NCBI RefSeq assembly: GCF_000719115.1
Contig: NZ_JOEA01000038.1
Location: 1-40,266 of the forward strand
From: Lentzea albidocapillata
GTDB lineage: Bacteria > Actinomycetota > Actinomycetes > Mycobacteriales > Pseudonocardiaceae
DNA length: 40,266 nt
Direction: 5' to 3'
The notes under the pieces are model-generated. The model ran no database searches. It was given only the letters and a program-made list of their open reading frames with translations, and was not told where the DNA came from. The translations under genes and the position numbers were made by a program. This document shows, in pieces, positions 7,465 through 15,479 of this stretch (positions are counted from its first letter, which is position 1; each line of letters begins with the position of its first letter).

Positions 7465-8277
7465 ATGCGTAAAACTGTAGCTAGAGCGACCGGGTGGACG
7501 CTAGTCGCCATCGCTGCGCTCGTTCTGGTCGCTGTTGTATTTGCTGCATTCGGTCCGTTGCCGGGCAGCCTGCTGGGGTTCTCTCCAGTTTCGAATCGGC
7601 TCACGCCTAATGAATCCATTATCGCTGAAGGCGCGATTCGATCCGCGATCCTACAGGCAGTTGCTGGCATCCTCCTTGTGATAGGTGCTATTACAGCGTG
7701 GCGACAAATGTTGATCGCGCGCCGGCAGCAGGCAGTCGGGCAACGAGTCGCCGTAACTGAGGCATTCGCGAAAGCTGCGGAGCTGCTAGCAAAGAACGAT
7801 GCGCTTGCGTTGCGACTGAGCGGTGTATACGCGATGGACCGAGTCGCTGATAGCGACCCGTCTGAACGACCGAGAATCGCAGAGATCTTATCGACGTTCG
7901 TCCGGGACGGCGTGCCGCTTGACGGCGGGCTCCCTCGCGATGTGCGCGCAAGCCTTCAAGTCCTCGTTCGCCGGGATTGGGCTATGGGAGTGGATCTATC
8001 CGGGATACGTTTGTCCGATGCTCGTTTGCCGAATGCAAGACTAGAAGGTGCGACGCTTGCCGGAACGGACTTTTCTGGTGCAGTTTTGCGAAACGCAAAA
8101 CTAGAAGGCGCGGATCTCAGTGGAGCGGACTTGCGCCGCGCAGATTTATGTGGCGCTGATCTGCGCGGCGCTGCTCTAGCGGGTGTGCGCCTATCTGCTG
8201 CGATCGCAGATGATTCGACACGATGGCCCAAAGGGTTTTCCCCAAGTGATCACGGCGTGAGGACATCAACTATCTAG
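7465..8277 (+). CDS. Membrane-anchored pentapeptide-repeat protein
   Basis: This 270-residue protein starts at ATG 7465 behind GGAGG. There are two transmembrane segments, at about residues 10-32 and 57-80. A conserved helical stretch follows (AVTEAFAKAAELLAK, LRLSGVYAMDRVADSD, EILSTFVRDGVP) that is typical of actinobacterial membrane pentapeptide-repeat proteins. The C-terminal third holds about a dozen A(D/N)LXX-type repeats (ADLSGADLRRADLCGADLRG), predicted to form a quadrilateral beta-helix in the cytosol. Its 3' end overlaps that of the convergent AAA ATPase gene by 12 bp. G+C is visibly lower than in the flanks. The partner or target of the beta-helix is unknown. Confidence 0.85.
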   Translation: MRKTVARATGWTLVAIAALVLVAVVFAAFGPLPGSLLGFSPVSNRLTPNESIIAEGAIRSAILQAVAGILLVIGAITAWRQMLIARRQQAVGQRVAVTEAFAKAAELLAKNDALALRLSGVYAMDRVADSDPSERPRIAEILSTFVRDGVPLDGGLPRDVRASLQVLVRRDWAMGVDLSGIRLSDARLPNARLEGATLAGTDFSGAVLRNAKLEGADLSGADLRRADLCGADLRGAALAGVRLSAAIADDSTRWPKGFSPSDHGVRTSTI

Positions 8278-10488
8278 CCGATCAAGCCGTGCAGCCAAGT
8301 CGGCGATTTCAAATGCACGGGCTACTGACTCCGTCAGATCTGCATCTCTTACTTCTTCTGCATCTACTTCCTTTCCGTTGAACGATAGTACGATGAGAAA
8401 AGGGGTGTCCCAGTCGTCGTCCTCTAGCGGAGATCGGTTATCGAGATCGTGTGCAGCGTTAGCGAGAAGTTCCTTAGATTCGATCATGTCGTGCAGTAGG
8501 GCTGCAGCAACTCCGCCGTTGTATCGACTTAGGGCCCGCTCTTTAGTGGTTTCGCTCAACTGAATAGCGCGCTGCGCCCAGTCCTGAGCTACTTGATAGT
8601 TGCGCGTGGACAGGTTCATGTAAGCAAGGTTGTTCGCGACTTGCCAATCAGGAGATAGTTGAAAAGCGGAATGCAAGTGGCGAAAAGCGTCCTCCAGGTC
8701 GCCTGAGCTATACGAATTGACTGCGGCGGATGAATGGCGATGTGCCATGTGAAGTCGCGCTTTAGGCTCATTGAAATTTTTAACCAGCCAAGTCATGATC
8801 TCGCCTATTGGCTTGACCGGAATTGTCGTGACAATGGCGTTTAGTGTTCCGCCAAGTGAAGTTATCCGCCTCTTTGCGGCGATGTATTCAGGGTGTTTCT
8901 CTACATCGAAATCGTCTGATGATCGTCGGCAGATCCATTGTATTGCTCTAGTTTCGCCGTACGAGCACTCAACAGTGGTGAGCTGCAAAGAGTTCGGTAC
9001 CCCGCATTCGAGAATCGCCTCATGTAGGTACTCTACGGTATAGTTCGCGTCGCGTTCTGAGGGAAGTTCAGTCAGGTCACGTATTCCGCTGTCCAGCTTT
9101 TCCTGGAGCATTGAAGGGCAGCACGTACGAAGGAGCCAACGAATTCCCATTAGAATCTGATCGCGTAAAAGGTCCACTAGCTCACCTGCGAGCAAAATCT
9201 TAAAGTTGATCCTTCGTAGCAGCACTGGAGCGCGAGAGCCTAGTCGCTGTACCGTGGACAACCGAACATAGATTTGCTCGGCGGCGTCGCCGATCAATCG
9301 AACCTTATTGTTGACAATTTCAACCAAGCCGTCACGAATAAACTGATCCAAATAGTGATTCAGCTGATCGATCGTAAGTGTAATCAAACCTGATACTTGC
9401 GAGGCGAATCGAATTTCGTCGACTGTGGACTGTTCGAGAGATGAGGCCCAAACGTTTAGGGCTAGAAGTTCTTCGTCCGACATGCCGCGGGTGCTGCTAA
9501 CTAGTTTGCGATCGGCGTGCTGATTTCCGACATCTAGAGTTGCTCGCACACCGTCGATTGCTTCTGCGGTTAGATCCATTCCGTCGGTCGCGCCGGTTTG
9601 CCAGCGTGTGAACATTATGTGGCAGAATAACTGGATCTCGTATGGATTCCCGTCCGTGAGTGGGATGAGATCGCTTGCCACAGCTTCGATGCTATGAGTG
9701 AAACACCGAGATGGCGCGAGGTTTAACGCCTTTAGTGGTCGCGCCATGCATTCGATGACATCGGCGTTCTCGACAAACCTTTCTACTTTGATGAACTCGA
9801 ATTGTCGGAGAAGAAAGTCGAAGACTTCGTTAATGCGCGTGACTAGTTCGGGTGTGCCAGCTAGTACTAGTACATACCCGTTTAGTCGCATGCTAAGTGT
9901 TCGTAATAATGACAGAACATCTGGGCGGTCGGCAATGATCTGGGCTTCGTCAATTAGCAACACTATTGGGCGCCCGGAAATCTCTGAAATTAGACTCATG
10001 TCATTCCGCAATGCCATCTCTGATAGTTGGCCTCCGCGAACTGCGTGCGCTAGGTTTTCGGGGAACTCTAGCGGGAATTCGTCGTCGACCGGACCGCCTT
10101 CGACAATTCTACGAACGCGGCGCGGGTTGATTCTTTTGCCGTCCGAGCTTGCGAAGTCGGTAGATTTGGCAATCTCGGCGATTAATTCCTCGTAGACCGT
10201 TGAGAAAAAGTGCGCCGGTTCCGCGCTCGTTGGGACAAGACTGACCCGTACGACTAAGTATCCACGTTCTACTGCGAGCTTCTCGGTCATGTTCAGTAGG
10301 CTGGTTTTGCCAGCTGCTCGCTGGCCATAGAGTGCCAGGTACTTAACTGGGCTAGAGGTGCTTGCCTGTTCAAGGGTGTAGTCGATTGTGAACAACTCGT
10401 GCCCGCGGCCGGCAAAGTACTCGTCGGTCCGCACGGGGTTTGCGTAGTCGAAAGGGTTTCTGAACTCTGATGGATCCAAGGTGGCCAC
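8266..10488 (-). CDS. AAA/STAND-like ATPase with C-terminal TPR region
   Basis: This 740-residue protein begins with a P-loop NTPase domain (about residues 15-330). It has Walker A GQRAAGKTS at 55-63, Walker B IVLLIDEAQ at 175-183 and a sensor-1-like VLAGTPEL. A winged-helix-like segment follows (about 355-430: LTLTIDQLNHYLDQFIRDGL). The middle region (430-600) is unassigned. TPR-like helices occupy about 605-690 (AAVNSYSSGDLEDAFRHLHS, WQVANNLAYMNLSTRNYQVA). This ATPase-plus-repeat layout recalls STAND-type sensor ATPases, several of which act in phage defence, but no effector domain is recognisable. The start is GTG at 10488 with AAAGGA upstream. Codons show frequent A/T at third positions, unlike the rest of the window, which suggests recent acquisition. 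Confidence 0.8.
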   Translation of the reverse strand: MATLDPSEFRNPFDYANPVRTDEYFAGRGHELFTIDYTLEQASTSSPVKYLALYGQRAAGKTSLLNMTEKLAVERGYLVVRVSLVPTSAEPAHFFSTVYEELIAEIAKSTDFASSDGKRINPRRVRRIVEGGPVDDEFPLEFPENLAHAVRGGQLSEMALRNDMSLISEISGRPIVLLIDEAQIIADRPDVLSLLRTLSMRLNGYVLVLAGTPELVTRINEVFDFLLRQFEFIKVERFVENADVIECMARPLKALNLAPSRCFTHSIEAVASDLIPLTDGNPYEIQLFCHIMFTRWQTGATDGMDLTAEAIDGVRATLDVGNQHADRKLVSSTRGMSDEELLALNVWASSLEQSTVDEIRFASQVSGLITLTIDQLNHYLDQFIRDGLVEIVNNKVRLIGDAAEQIYVRLSTVQRLGSRAPVLLRRINFKILLAGELVDLLRDQILMGIRWLLRTCCPSMLQEKLDSGIRDLTELPSERDANYTVEYLHEAILECGVPNSLQLTTVECSYGETRAIQWICRRSSDDFDVEKHPEYIAAKRRITSLGGTLNAIVTTIPVKPIGEIMTWLVKNFNEPKARLHMAHRHSSAAVNSYSSGDLEDAFRHLHSAFQLSPDWQVANNLAYMNLSTRNYQVAQDWAQRAIQLSETTKERALSRYNGGVAAALLHDMIESKELLANAAHDLDNRSPLEDDDWDTPFLIVLSFNGKEVDAEEVRDADLTESVARAFEIADLAARLDRLDS

Positions 10489-11177
10489 GATTGGTCATAT
10501 CCTTTCGGATGCAATTTTATGTGCCGATTCGTTGGCGTTTGCATTTGTGGGCTAGATGTAAGAAGTAGAAGTAGTTCCATCGGTTGGGCTGTTGAATAGC
10601 AAGAACTGAACTCTTGCTGGCGTGGATCGATTCAGGTTGCCTCCTGCTGTCACACAATCGGTGAAGACACTTGTCCCGGCTGACAAATATCGATTGCTTG
10701 ACCTCACTCCTGCGCCTGATGATCGCGGATGCTTAGGAGGTCGTCGGTGCCTCATGTAGAGCTGTATCGCTCCAACCGGCAAAAGCGTGACGTAGAGATG
10801 GCAGACCTGCTGATGCTGACTTGCCTGTAGTTCACCGTTTCGGACTAGCGTCGACTCATGAGAGTGAATCGGAGACGTAGGCACGAGCTGACGTTGTGGA
10901 TGCTTCAGGGGCGCGTGAAGACTCCTCGGTGACGAGTTCGAAGTGCGTAGGACCGTGCGGCTCTGCCGAAGGCTCCAGCGCGTCTCGGTTGGTCACGTGC
11001 TCGCCCAAGTCGGCTCGGCGTCTCCGTTCTCTAGAGAGCTGGCCGGTGGCTAGACGGTCGTCCAGCCAGGCGAAGGCTGTGCAGTAGCGGACGCCGACGG
11101 CGGTGTGCGATCGGAACGATGGCGGAGATCTGCAGTTCGCAGCAGGTGCGCGTAGGGGAGGGACTAGTGCGTACCGT
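10489..11177. other. Gene-poor stretch upstream of the AAA ATPase
   Basis: I see no confident gene in these roughly 690 bp. The part next to 10488 must hold the promoter of the minus-strand ATPase gene; a 7-bp inverted repeat (agcaaga...tcttgct) lies near 10600-10620. The part from about 10860 to 11177 has an open minus-strand frame whose translation (around FAWLDDRLATGQLSRERRRR) has protein-like composition. It lacks a start of its own and could be a gene remnant at the element's right end. Confidence 0.5.
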
Positions 11178-11190
11178 GTCGGGGGCACCA
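11178..11190. repeat. Attachment-site repeat, right copy
   Basis: The 13 bp gtcgggggcacca are identical to the tRNA 3' end at 172-184. No further tRNA sequence is present to the left, so this is an isolated 3'-end fragment, as expected for the distal end of an element integrated in a tRNA. The sequence to its right is the decayed tail of a second recombinase gene, matching the arrangement at the left end. Confidence 0.7.
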
Positions 11191-11490
11191 CTCAAAAACA
11201 GGCCAGTTCGTGGTGCCTGAGCAGGTGTTTTAGTGCTCGTCCGCGTTGCTCGTCCGACCCGTTCGGCCGAGTCCGCAACCCCCTGGTGATGTGCGGAGCG
11301 TAGCCGGAGAGTAATCACAAGTCGATCATGCTCAGCGCTTCCGGCGACGCCGGACGGAGTGATCTTGAACGGGGCTCGTAGCTGCAGGTCAGGGTTCTTG
11401 TTGGATATGGTCGAGCTTGGTGTAGGCGGCTGCCGAGTCGGTTGGCGCTGGTGTACCAATCGCGTGTGGTGTTCGTCACGAACACGCTTC
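11178..11490 (-). pseudogene. Decayed 3' end of a second serine recombinase gene
   Basis: The DNA aligns by eye with 172-500 of the intact integrase gene. Shared blocks include the attachment core, ggtgcctga.caggtgtttt, gccggagagtaa, gtgatcttgaac, gctgcaggtcagg, tggtgtaccaatcg and gtgtggtgttcgtcacga. The translated remnant keeps LVITLRLRSAHHQGVADSAE (intact copy: LLVTLRLPSAHLSEVADTAE), then KTPAQAP and GAPDTVRT. An internal deletion removed about 15-20 residues' worth of sequence near 11410-11450, and everything N-terminal of about 11490 is gone. It is non-functional and records an earlier related element at the same tRNA site. Confidence 0.85.
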
Positions 11491-11509
11491 CATGCTGTGG
11501 CTGCGGCGG

Positions 11510-12439
11510 CTAGCGAATGAAGACGTCCGGTTTGAAGCCGTGTGACTCCAGCTTTGCCGGGGGGACCGCGACCCATGCGCCATTGCTGAGATCGTGACCG
11601 AGCTGGGCTGCTGCGTCGAGTTCCACATGCCACGTTCCGACCAAGACGACCAAGCCGTGTTCTTTCATGACATGTGGCTTGGCTTCGCGAGCTCGTCGCG
11701 TCGGGTCCTTCAGGCCGGCGCCAACGGTCTCGATGCTGCTTCGGGGGATGACCTTCTCCGGCAGATAACCGAACAAGGCGATCAGGCGCCGCCGAAGTCC
11801 GTAAGGGCCGAAGACTTCGAGCAGTTGCGCCGGGCTGAGGTTGCGCAGGGGCTCAGGCGGCAGATCGCTCCACGGCACTACCTCAATGGCGTACTGCTTG
11901 ACCGCGTCGGCGCGTGGACTGCGTTTGCCGTCGCGGTTGCCCTCTCCGCCGGTCAGCCATGCCCGGTGAGTGCGCATGAGCAGTGTGCGGAACTGATGTC
12001 GCCCAGCATCGATCTGGACCATCAGGGTGATCTCGCACTGACCTTCCCGCGGGATCATCCAGGTCTTTCCGATGGTCCCTTTGATCTCCACGGGAATGCC
12101 GGCGATCGTTGTGTCGAGAGGTGGCTCCTTCAGGAGCTTGAGGTGGTCGATGACGTGGTACTGCAGCTTGGTTCCGACGGAGGAGCGTTCGTCGGAGTCG
12201 ACCTTGTCGCTCGTCAGGTCGAATCGCCAGGTGCGAGCCCCGTCGAGTACGTAGCGGACGGCATCATCGACCGCCGTGCGAAGCAGGACGGCGATGGGCT
12301 GCGCAGCCAGCCACGCGTGGACCTGTTGAAGCTCGTCGTCATCCGCTGGCGCATCAATGATGTGCTCGCCGCGTGGCCCTGCCCGGCGAGGTTCGGGCTG
12401 ACACAGATCACCTGGTGCTGGAAGAGGGCTCTTAGTCAT
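11510..12439 (-). CDS. NaeI-family type II restriction endonuclease
   Basis: This 309-residue protein is close to the 317 residues of NaeI, which cuts GCCGGC and needs a second bound site for activation. From memory, NaeI has the catalytic pattern Asp86...Asp95-x-Lys97. Here Asp109 and Glu118-Ile-Lys120 (TTIAGIPVEIKGT) occur at the same 9-residue spacing, preceded by a matching YVLDGARTWRFDL region and followed by WMIP and GNRDGKR, which match NaeI WML P and ANRDLKR. The NaeI Glu70 position appears to be Gln93. The C-terminal part (about 200-309) would be the effector-site DNA-binding (Topo) domain. The gene is downstream of vsr and divergent from a C5 methyltransferase. ATG 12439 is preferred to GTG 12442 from AGGAAAG spacing. 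The recognition site is inferred only. Confidence 0.83.
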   Translation of the reverse strand: MTKSPLPAPGDLCQPEPRRAGPRGEHIIDAPADDDELQQVHAWLAAQPIAVLLRTAVDDAVRYVLDGARTWRFDLTSDKVDSDERSSVGTKLQYHVIDHLKLLKEPPLDTTIAGIPVEIKGTIGKTWMIPREGQCEITLMVQIDAGRHQFRTLLMRTHRAWLTGGEGNRDGKRSPRADAVKQYAIEVVPWSDLPPEPLRNLSPAQLLEVFGPYGLRRRLIALFGYLPEKVIPRSSIETVGAGLKDPTRRAREAKPHVMKEHGLVVLVGTWHVELDAAAQLGHDLSNGAWVAVPPAKLESHGFKPDVFIR

Positions 12440-12545
12440 CACGTCTTTCCTAGCCGGCTCAGGCCCTTCGTGGCGCGCGATTGCTCAGCTCTGAACTCGA
12501 CAGGCGCAGGTCGGCGGCGTGGGATCCGTGCGCATGCGCGCGAGA

Positions 12546-13031
12546 TCAGCTAGGTTCGAACCCGTGTTCGACGATGGTTGCGACCCGCTCAACGGCGGTG
12601 TCCAGGGTTTCGTGTTCCCAGATGCGGATTACGGCCCAGCCAGCTGCGGACAGCACTTCGTCAGCTCGCCGATCGCGCTCGATGTTGCGCCTCAGCTTCG
12701 GCGTCCAATACCAGTCGTTGGTCGTGGGCTGCCGGCCGTGCTCAGGACACACGTGCCAAAAGCAGCCGTCGACGAAGACAGCGATCTTGCGCGCGGTGAA
12801 GACGATGTCCGGCCGGACTTTGACGTTGTCGTCGAACCGGAGCAGATGGTCCTTCCGGTAACGCATCCCGCGTCGGTGCAGAGCACTCCGCAGCGCAACC
12901 TCAGGCTTGGTTCCCGAGCGCCGGTTGGCCTGCATGTTCCGCGATCGGCCCTCGTTGAGCGGCGCGGGGTAGAGGCCATCTGCGTGGGCCTTCGCGCGGC
13001 GAGCACTGCGGTCTTCGTCTGGCACGATCAT
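12546..13031 (-). CDS. Very-short-patch repair (Vsr) endonuclease
   Basis: Vsr nicks next to T:G mismatches produced by deamination of 5-methylcytosine, protecting sites of the linked methyltransferase. The family core is clear: MQANRRSGTKPEVALRSAL, the catalytic-site block RPDIVFTARKIAVFVDGCFW with Asp75 and Phe91-Trp92-His93, a zinc-type VCPEHG, WYWTPKLRRNIERD, and the ending GWAVIRIWEHE (numbering from ATG 13031, 161 residues). An upstream ATG at 13094 would add 21 residues but leave only 32 bp to the divergent methyltransferase start; neither has a strong RBS. It lies upstream of the NaeI-like gene on the same strand (106-bp gap). Confidence in family is high, in start low. Confidence 0.92.
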   Translation of the reverse strand: MIVPDEDRSARRAKAHADGLYPAPLNEGRSRNMQANRRSGTKPEVALRSALHRRGMRYRKDHLLRFDDNVKVRPDIVFTARKIAVFVDGCFWHVCPEHGRQPTTNDWYWTPKLRRNIERDRRADEVLSAAGWAVIRIWEHETLDTAVERVATIVEHGFEPS

Positions 13032-13126
13032 CCCGTTCGGCGATCGACTTGGTCCATTGGCGGTCAGTGCCGGAAGATACCCGAGTCTCAGCATGGGTCT
13101 GAAGACGAATCTCGAGAGGAAAGCCT

Positions 13127-14515
13127 GTGGTAGCCCCCGAGGCCGGGAAGCCGTTGAAGGTCGTCGAGATCTGTGCCGGCGCGGGTGGTCAGGCCCTTGG
13201 GCTCATGCAGGCCGGTTTCCAGCACGAGCTCGCGATCGAGCTGGACCCCACTGCGGCAGAGACTCTCCGCCTGAACCTGCGGACCCAGCACGAAAGCGGA
13301 GCTTCTCCAGAAGCTGCGTCCGAACGGCAGGCGGTTGCCGGCGGCGATGTTCCGGCCGGCGTCCAGATCGTTGACGGTGTGATCACCGGTGACGTCGCGG
13401 AACCAGAAATCTGGGCGGCAGCTCACAAGGCGGGGCTCGCGCTCCCCGAAAGCTTCGACCTGCTGGCGGGCGGCGTTCCATGTCCTCCCTTCAGCTTGGC
13501 TGGCAAGCAGGCAGGCTCGACAGATGAGCGCGACCTGTTCGCGTGGGCTGTGCAGCAGTGTCAGACGCTGAAGCCTCGTGCGCTGCTGCTCGAGAACGTT
13601 CGTGGTCTCAGCATGCCGAGGTTCTCCGGCTACCGGCAGGAGATCCTCGATCGGCTGATCGACATGAAGTACGTCCCGGAGTGGCGGTTGCTGCAAGCCT
13701 CCGACTTCGGGGTTCCGCAACTTCGGCCGCGGTTCGTGCTCGTGGCGCTGCAGGAGGAGTTCGCTCCTTACTTCCGTTGGCCGGAGCCGCAGGATGAGTC
13801 GCCGACGGTGGGAGAAGCGTTGCGCGAGCTCATGGGTTCCCGTGGCTGGGACGGTGTGGACGAGTGGGTCGCGAAGGCCAACGACATCGCGCCGACCATC
13901 GTCGGAGGTTCGAAGAAGCACGGTGGCGCCGATCTGGGGCCCACTCGGGCGAAGAGGGCGTGGGCGCAGCTCGGCGTGGACGCCATGGGCATCGCCAACC
14001 TGCCGCCGGCCGAGGGGGAGAGATTCCCCAACCCCAAGTACCCCAAGGCGCCAGGGCCGAAGCTCACCACCGAGATGGTGCAGATCTTGCAGGGCTGGCA
14101 GCCCGGCGAGTGGCAGTTCGTGGGGCTCAAGACCTCCAGGTACCGCCAGGTCGGCAATGCTTTTCCTCCGCCTGTCGCCAAGGCGCTGGGACTCGCGATC
14201 AAGTCGGCCTTGCTCAAGGAGGGCCAGCCGGTTGCCCGCGACATCGACACCAACCACGACCCGGTCTATCGTGCGCTCCGCAACGCGAGCGACCACCTCA
14301 CGGCGGCGCAGATCTCCAGGGCCGCCGGCATCGAGCTGGAAGCGCATGAGCTTGAGCGCCGAATCTCCTTGCTGAGCAAGGACTTCGACGTCGACATCCA
14401 GGTGAACAAGAGCGGTGTCGCCTCGTTCAAGATCGGCGAGTTCAAGGCGTTCGTCGGCCAGGCCAACCACGTGCGGCACGACCTGTTCAGCCAGAACAAG
14501 TCGAAGATCAGCTAG
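13127..14515 (+). CDS. C5-cytosine DNA methyltransferase of the NaeI-type system
   Basis: This 462-residue protein has the conserved motifs in order. Motif I is EICAGAGGQALGL (residues 14-26). Motif IV is GGVPCPPFSLAGKQ with catalytic Cys119, motif VI ENVRG (156-160), motif VIII QLRPRFVLVA (198-207), a target-recognition region about 215-335, and motif X RYRQVGNAFPPPVAKALG (338-355). After motif X comes an extra domain of about 90 residues (375-462) with a winged-helix look (LTAAQISRAAGIELEAHELE). The GTG start has GAGAGGA upstream. It is divergent from vsr and the NaeI-like endonuclease gene and so probably methylates the same sequence (GCCGGC if the system is a true NaeI isoschizomer). It converges on the next regulator gene. 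Confidence 0.93.
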   Translation: MVAPEAGKPLKVVEICAGAGGQALGLMQAGFQHELAIELDPTAAETLRLNLRTQHESGASPEAASERQAVAGGDVPAGVQIVDGVITGDVAEPEIWAAAHKAGLALPESFDLLAGGVPCPPFSLAGKQAGSTDERDLFAWAVQQCQTLKPRALLLENVRGLSMPRFSGYRQEILDRLIDMKYVPEWRLLQASDFGVPQLRPRFVLVALQEEFAPYFRWPEPQDESPTVGEALRELMGSRGWDGVDEWVAKANDIAPTIVGGSKKHGGADLGPTRAKRAWAQLGVDAMGIANLPPAEGERFPNPKYPKAPGPKLTTEMVQILQGWQPGEWQFVGLKTSRYRQVGNAFPPPVAKALGLAIKSALLKEGQPVARDIDTNHDPVYRALRNASDHLTAAQISRAAGIELEAHELERRISLLSKDFDVDIQVNKSGVASFKIGEFKAFVGQANHVRHDLFSQNKSKIS

Positions 14516-14546
14516 AGCTGCAGTTCTGCCGGCTGCTTGTTCGCCA

Positions 14547-15356
14547 TCAAACAACCAGGTCGAGGAGAGTCTCCGCGTCCAGGTGGAGGTTTCGCCTCCT
14601 GAGGACTCGGGACATCGTCACGAGGATGGCGCCCTGCGACGCCTCCTGCCCGCAGATCCGGATGAGGGTATCGGCCAGTTCGTCCTCGCTCTTCTCGCGG
14701 AAATGCACGATGCATGACGCCATCTCCTCGGCGCTGAGGTACCGAGGGAACTGGCTCAGCATGGTGAGCGCTTGTTCGTGTCGGCCAGCTGCGGAGAGCT
14801 GGATCAGCTCTGTCGCGGCGGCCGGTGCAGACCCGTGTATGAGATCGCTGCTCTGCCGGTCCCCCTCTGCCGGGGGGACCGGCAGAGCAGAGGATGCCGA
14901 TTTCTCGGCTGACATCGCCGAAAGCCGCTGGAGTGCGTCTTCAAGTGCGCGCTCTGTGGCAGCGCGCTCATGTGTTGCGAGCTCGTGCTCTTGCTTCCGC
15001 ACTCCGCTGAGCCGACGGTCGGTGGAAGCTGCTCTGTGACGCAGGTCGAGCAGATTCTCCAAGGTCAGCGGCGCAGGGTGGTCGGCGGTCTCTGCGGAGA
15101 TCACCCTGTGGAAAGCCGTGAGGTACTTCTCCGATGGCACGTGCTTGCCTGCGAGGTATTTGCAGAGCATCTGCTCGGTAGCCCCTAGGTAGCCGGCTTC
15201 CGCGATCAGGATGGCGCTCGTGAGAGCGGCCTGTGAGTTCAAGTCAGCGCTGTGCCGCTTGACGTGCTCGTAGAGCGCGTTCATGCCTATGGCCAGCGTT
15301 CGTCTCTCTGCAGGCAGTGCAGCGCTGATCTCGGATCTCTTGTCGCCAGCCCGCAT
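14547..15356 (-). CDS. Putative DNA-binding regulator of the restriction/defence island
   Basis: This 269-residue protein has an N-terminal helical segment with a plausible XRE-like helix-turn-helix (about residues 20-85: MNALYEHVKRHSADLNSQAA, GYLGATEQMLCKYLAGKHVP). A coiled coil follows (about 100-150, rich in Arg, Glu and Ala), then a Ser/Pro/Gln linker and a helical C-terminal domain (175-269). Similar proteins in Streptomyces are annotated as regulators, but I cannot name the family with certainty. ATG 15356 is favoured over GTG 15362 by AAGGGG spacing. It is divergent from the HNH-like/ParB/helicase operon across a 240-bp gap that holds inverted repeats, so it probably controls that operon. 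A perfect 18-bp inverted repeat lies inside the gene. Confidence 0.6.
   Translation of the reverse strand: MRAGDKRSEISAALPAERRTLAIGMNALYEHVKRHSADLNSQAALTSAILIAEAGYLGATEQMLCKYLAGKHVPSEKYLTAFHRVISAETADHPAPLTLENLLDLRHRAASTDRRLSGVRKQEHELATHERAATERALEDALQRLSAMSAEKSASSALPVPPAEGDRQSSDLIHGSAPAAATELIQLSAAGRHEQALTMLSQFPRYLSAEEMASCIVHFREKSEDELADTLIRICGQEASQGAILVTMSRVLRRRNLHLDAETLLDLVV
14848..14890. repeat. Perfect 18-bp inverted repeat inside the regulator gene
   Basis: The arms 14848-14865 and 14873-14890 are exact reverse complements with a 7-nt loop, very G+C-rich (ctgctctgccggtccccc). They code for the Pro/Ser/Glu linker of the regulator. A stem this strong within a coding sequence is unusual. It might be an attenuator or polarity site, or a recently inserted repeat tolerated in a linker. 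Confidence 0.7.
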
Positions 15357-15417
15357 TCCCACCCCTTGCTGTGCGTACAGTTCCGAGCGACTCTACGCCT
15401 CTTCTGGCGGCCTGGAT

Positions 15418-15479
15418 ATTGCGTATTGCATCGCGCAAGATGTTGAGAGCCGAATTCGATGCGCGTTGTATTACGCAAT
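15418..15479. promoter_or_regulatory. Inverted TTGCGTA repeats, probable operator of the divergent promoters
   Basis: The arms 15418-15436 (attgcgtattgcatcgcgc) and 15461-15479 pair with 16 of 19 positions around a 24-bp spacer. A further TTGCGCAA palindrome occurs at 15543-15550, close to a possible -10 (TAGGCT at 15564-15569) for the plus-strand operon. The A/T-rich, repeat-bearing gap lies between the regulator gene and the HNH-like gene. The likely binder is the divergent regulator, which is inference. Confidence 0.5.

Larger units (their letters stand above)
172..11190. mobile_element. Integrative element of about 11 kb in a tRNA gene
   Basis: The segment is bounded by 13-bp direct repeats of the tRNA 3' end. 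It carries a large serine recombinase at its left end, a replication-relaxation-like gene, several HTH-DUF5753 regulators, a DUF397 protein, and lower-G+C cargo (a pentapeptide-repeat membrane protein and an AAA-TPR ATPase). The gene set resembles an actinomycete integrative/conjugative element. However, no FtsK/TraB translocase, replication initiator or mobilisation gene is visible, so it is probably a reduced or non-self-transmissible element. The boundaries are inferred from the repeats; the circular form has not been seen. Confidence 0.7.

Noticed and set aside
172..11190. Complete self-transferable integrative element
   Set aside because: No FtsK/TraB-like translocase, replication initiator or relaxase gene could be seen between the repeats.
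10856..11191. A 111-codon minus-strand gene at the right end of the element
   Set aside because: Its start lies within the attachment repeat, there is no RBS and no recognisable family. It is better described as remnant sequence.
13088..14554. 488-codon open frame opposite the C5 methyltransferase
   Set aside because: It is antisense to a gene with every methyltransferase motif. No recognisable domain and no RBS.
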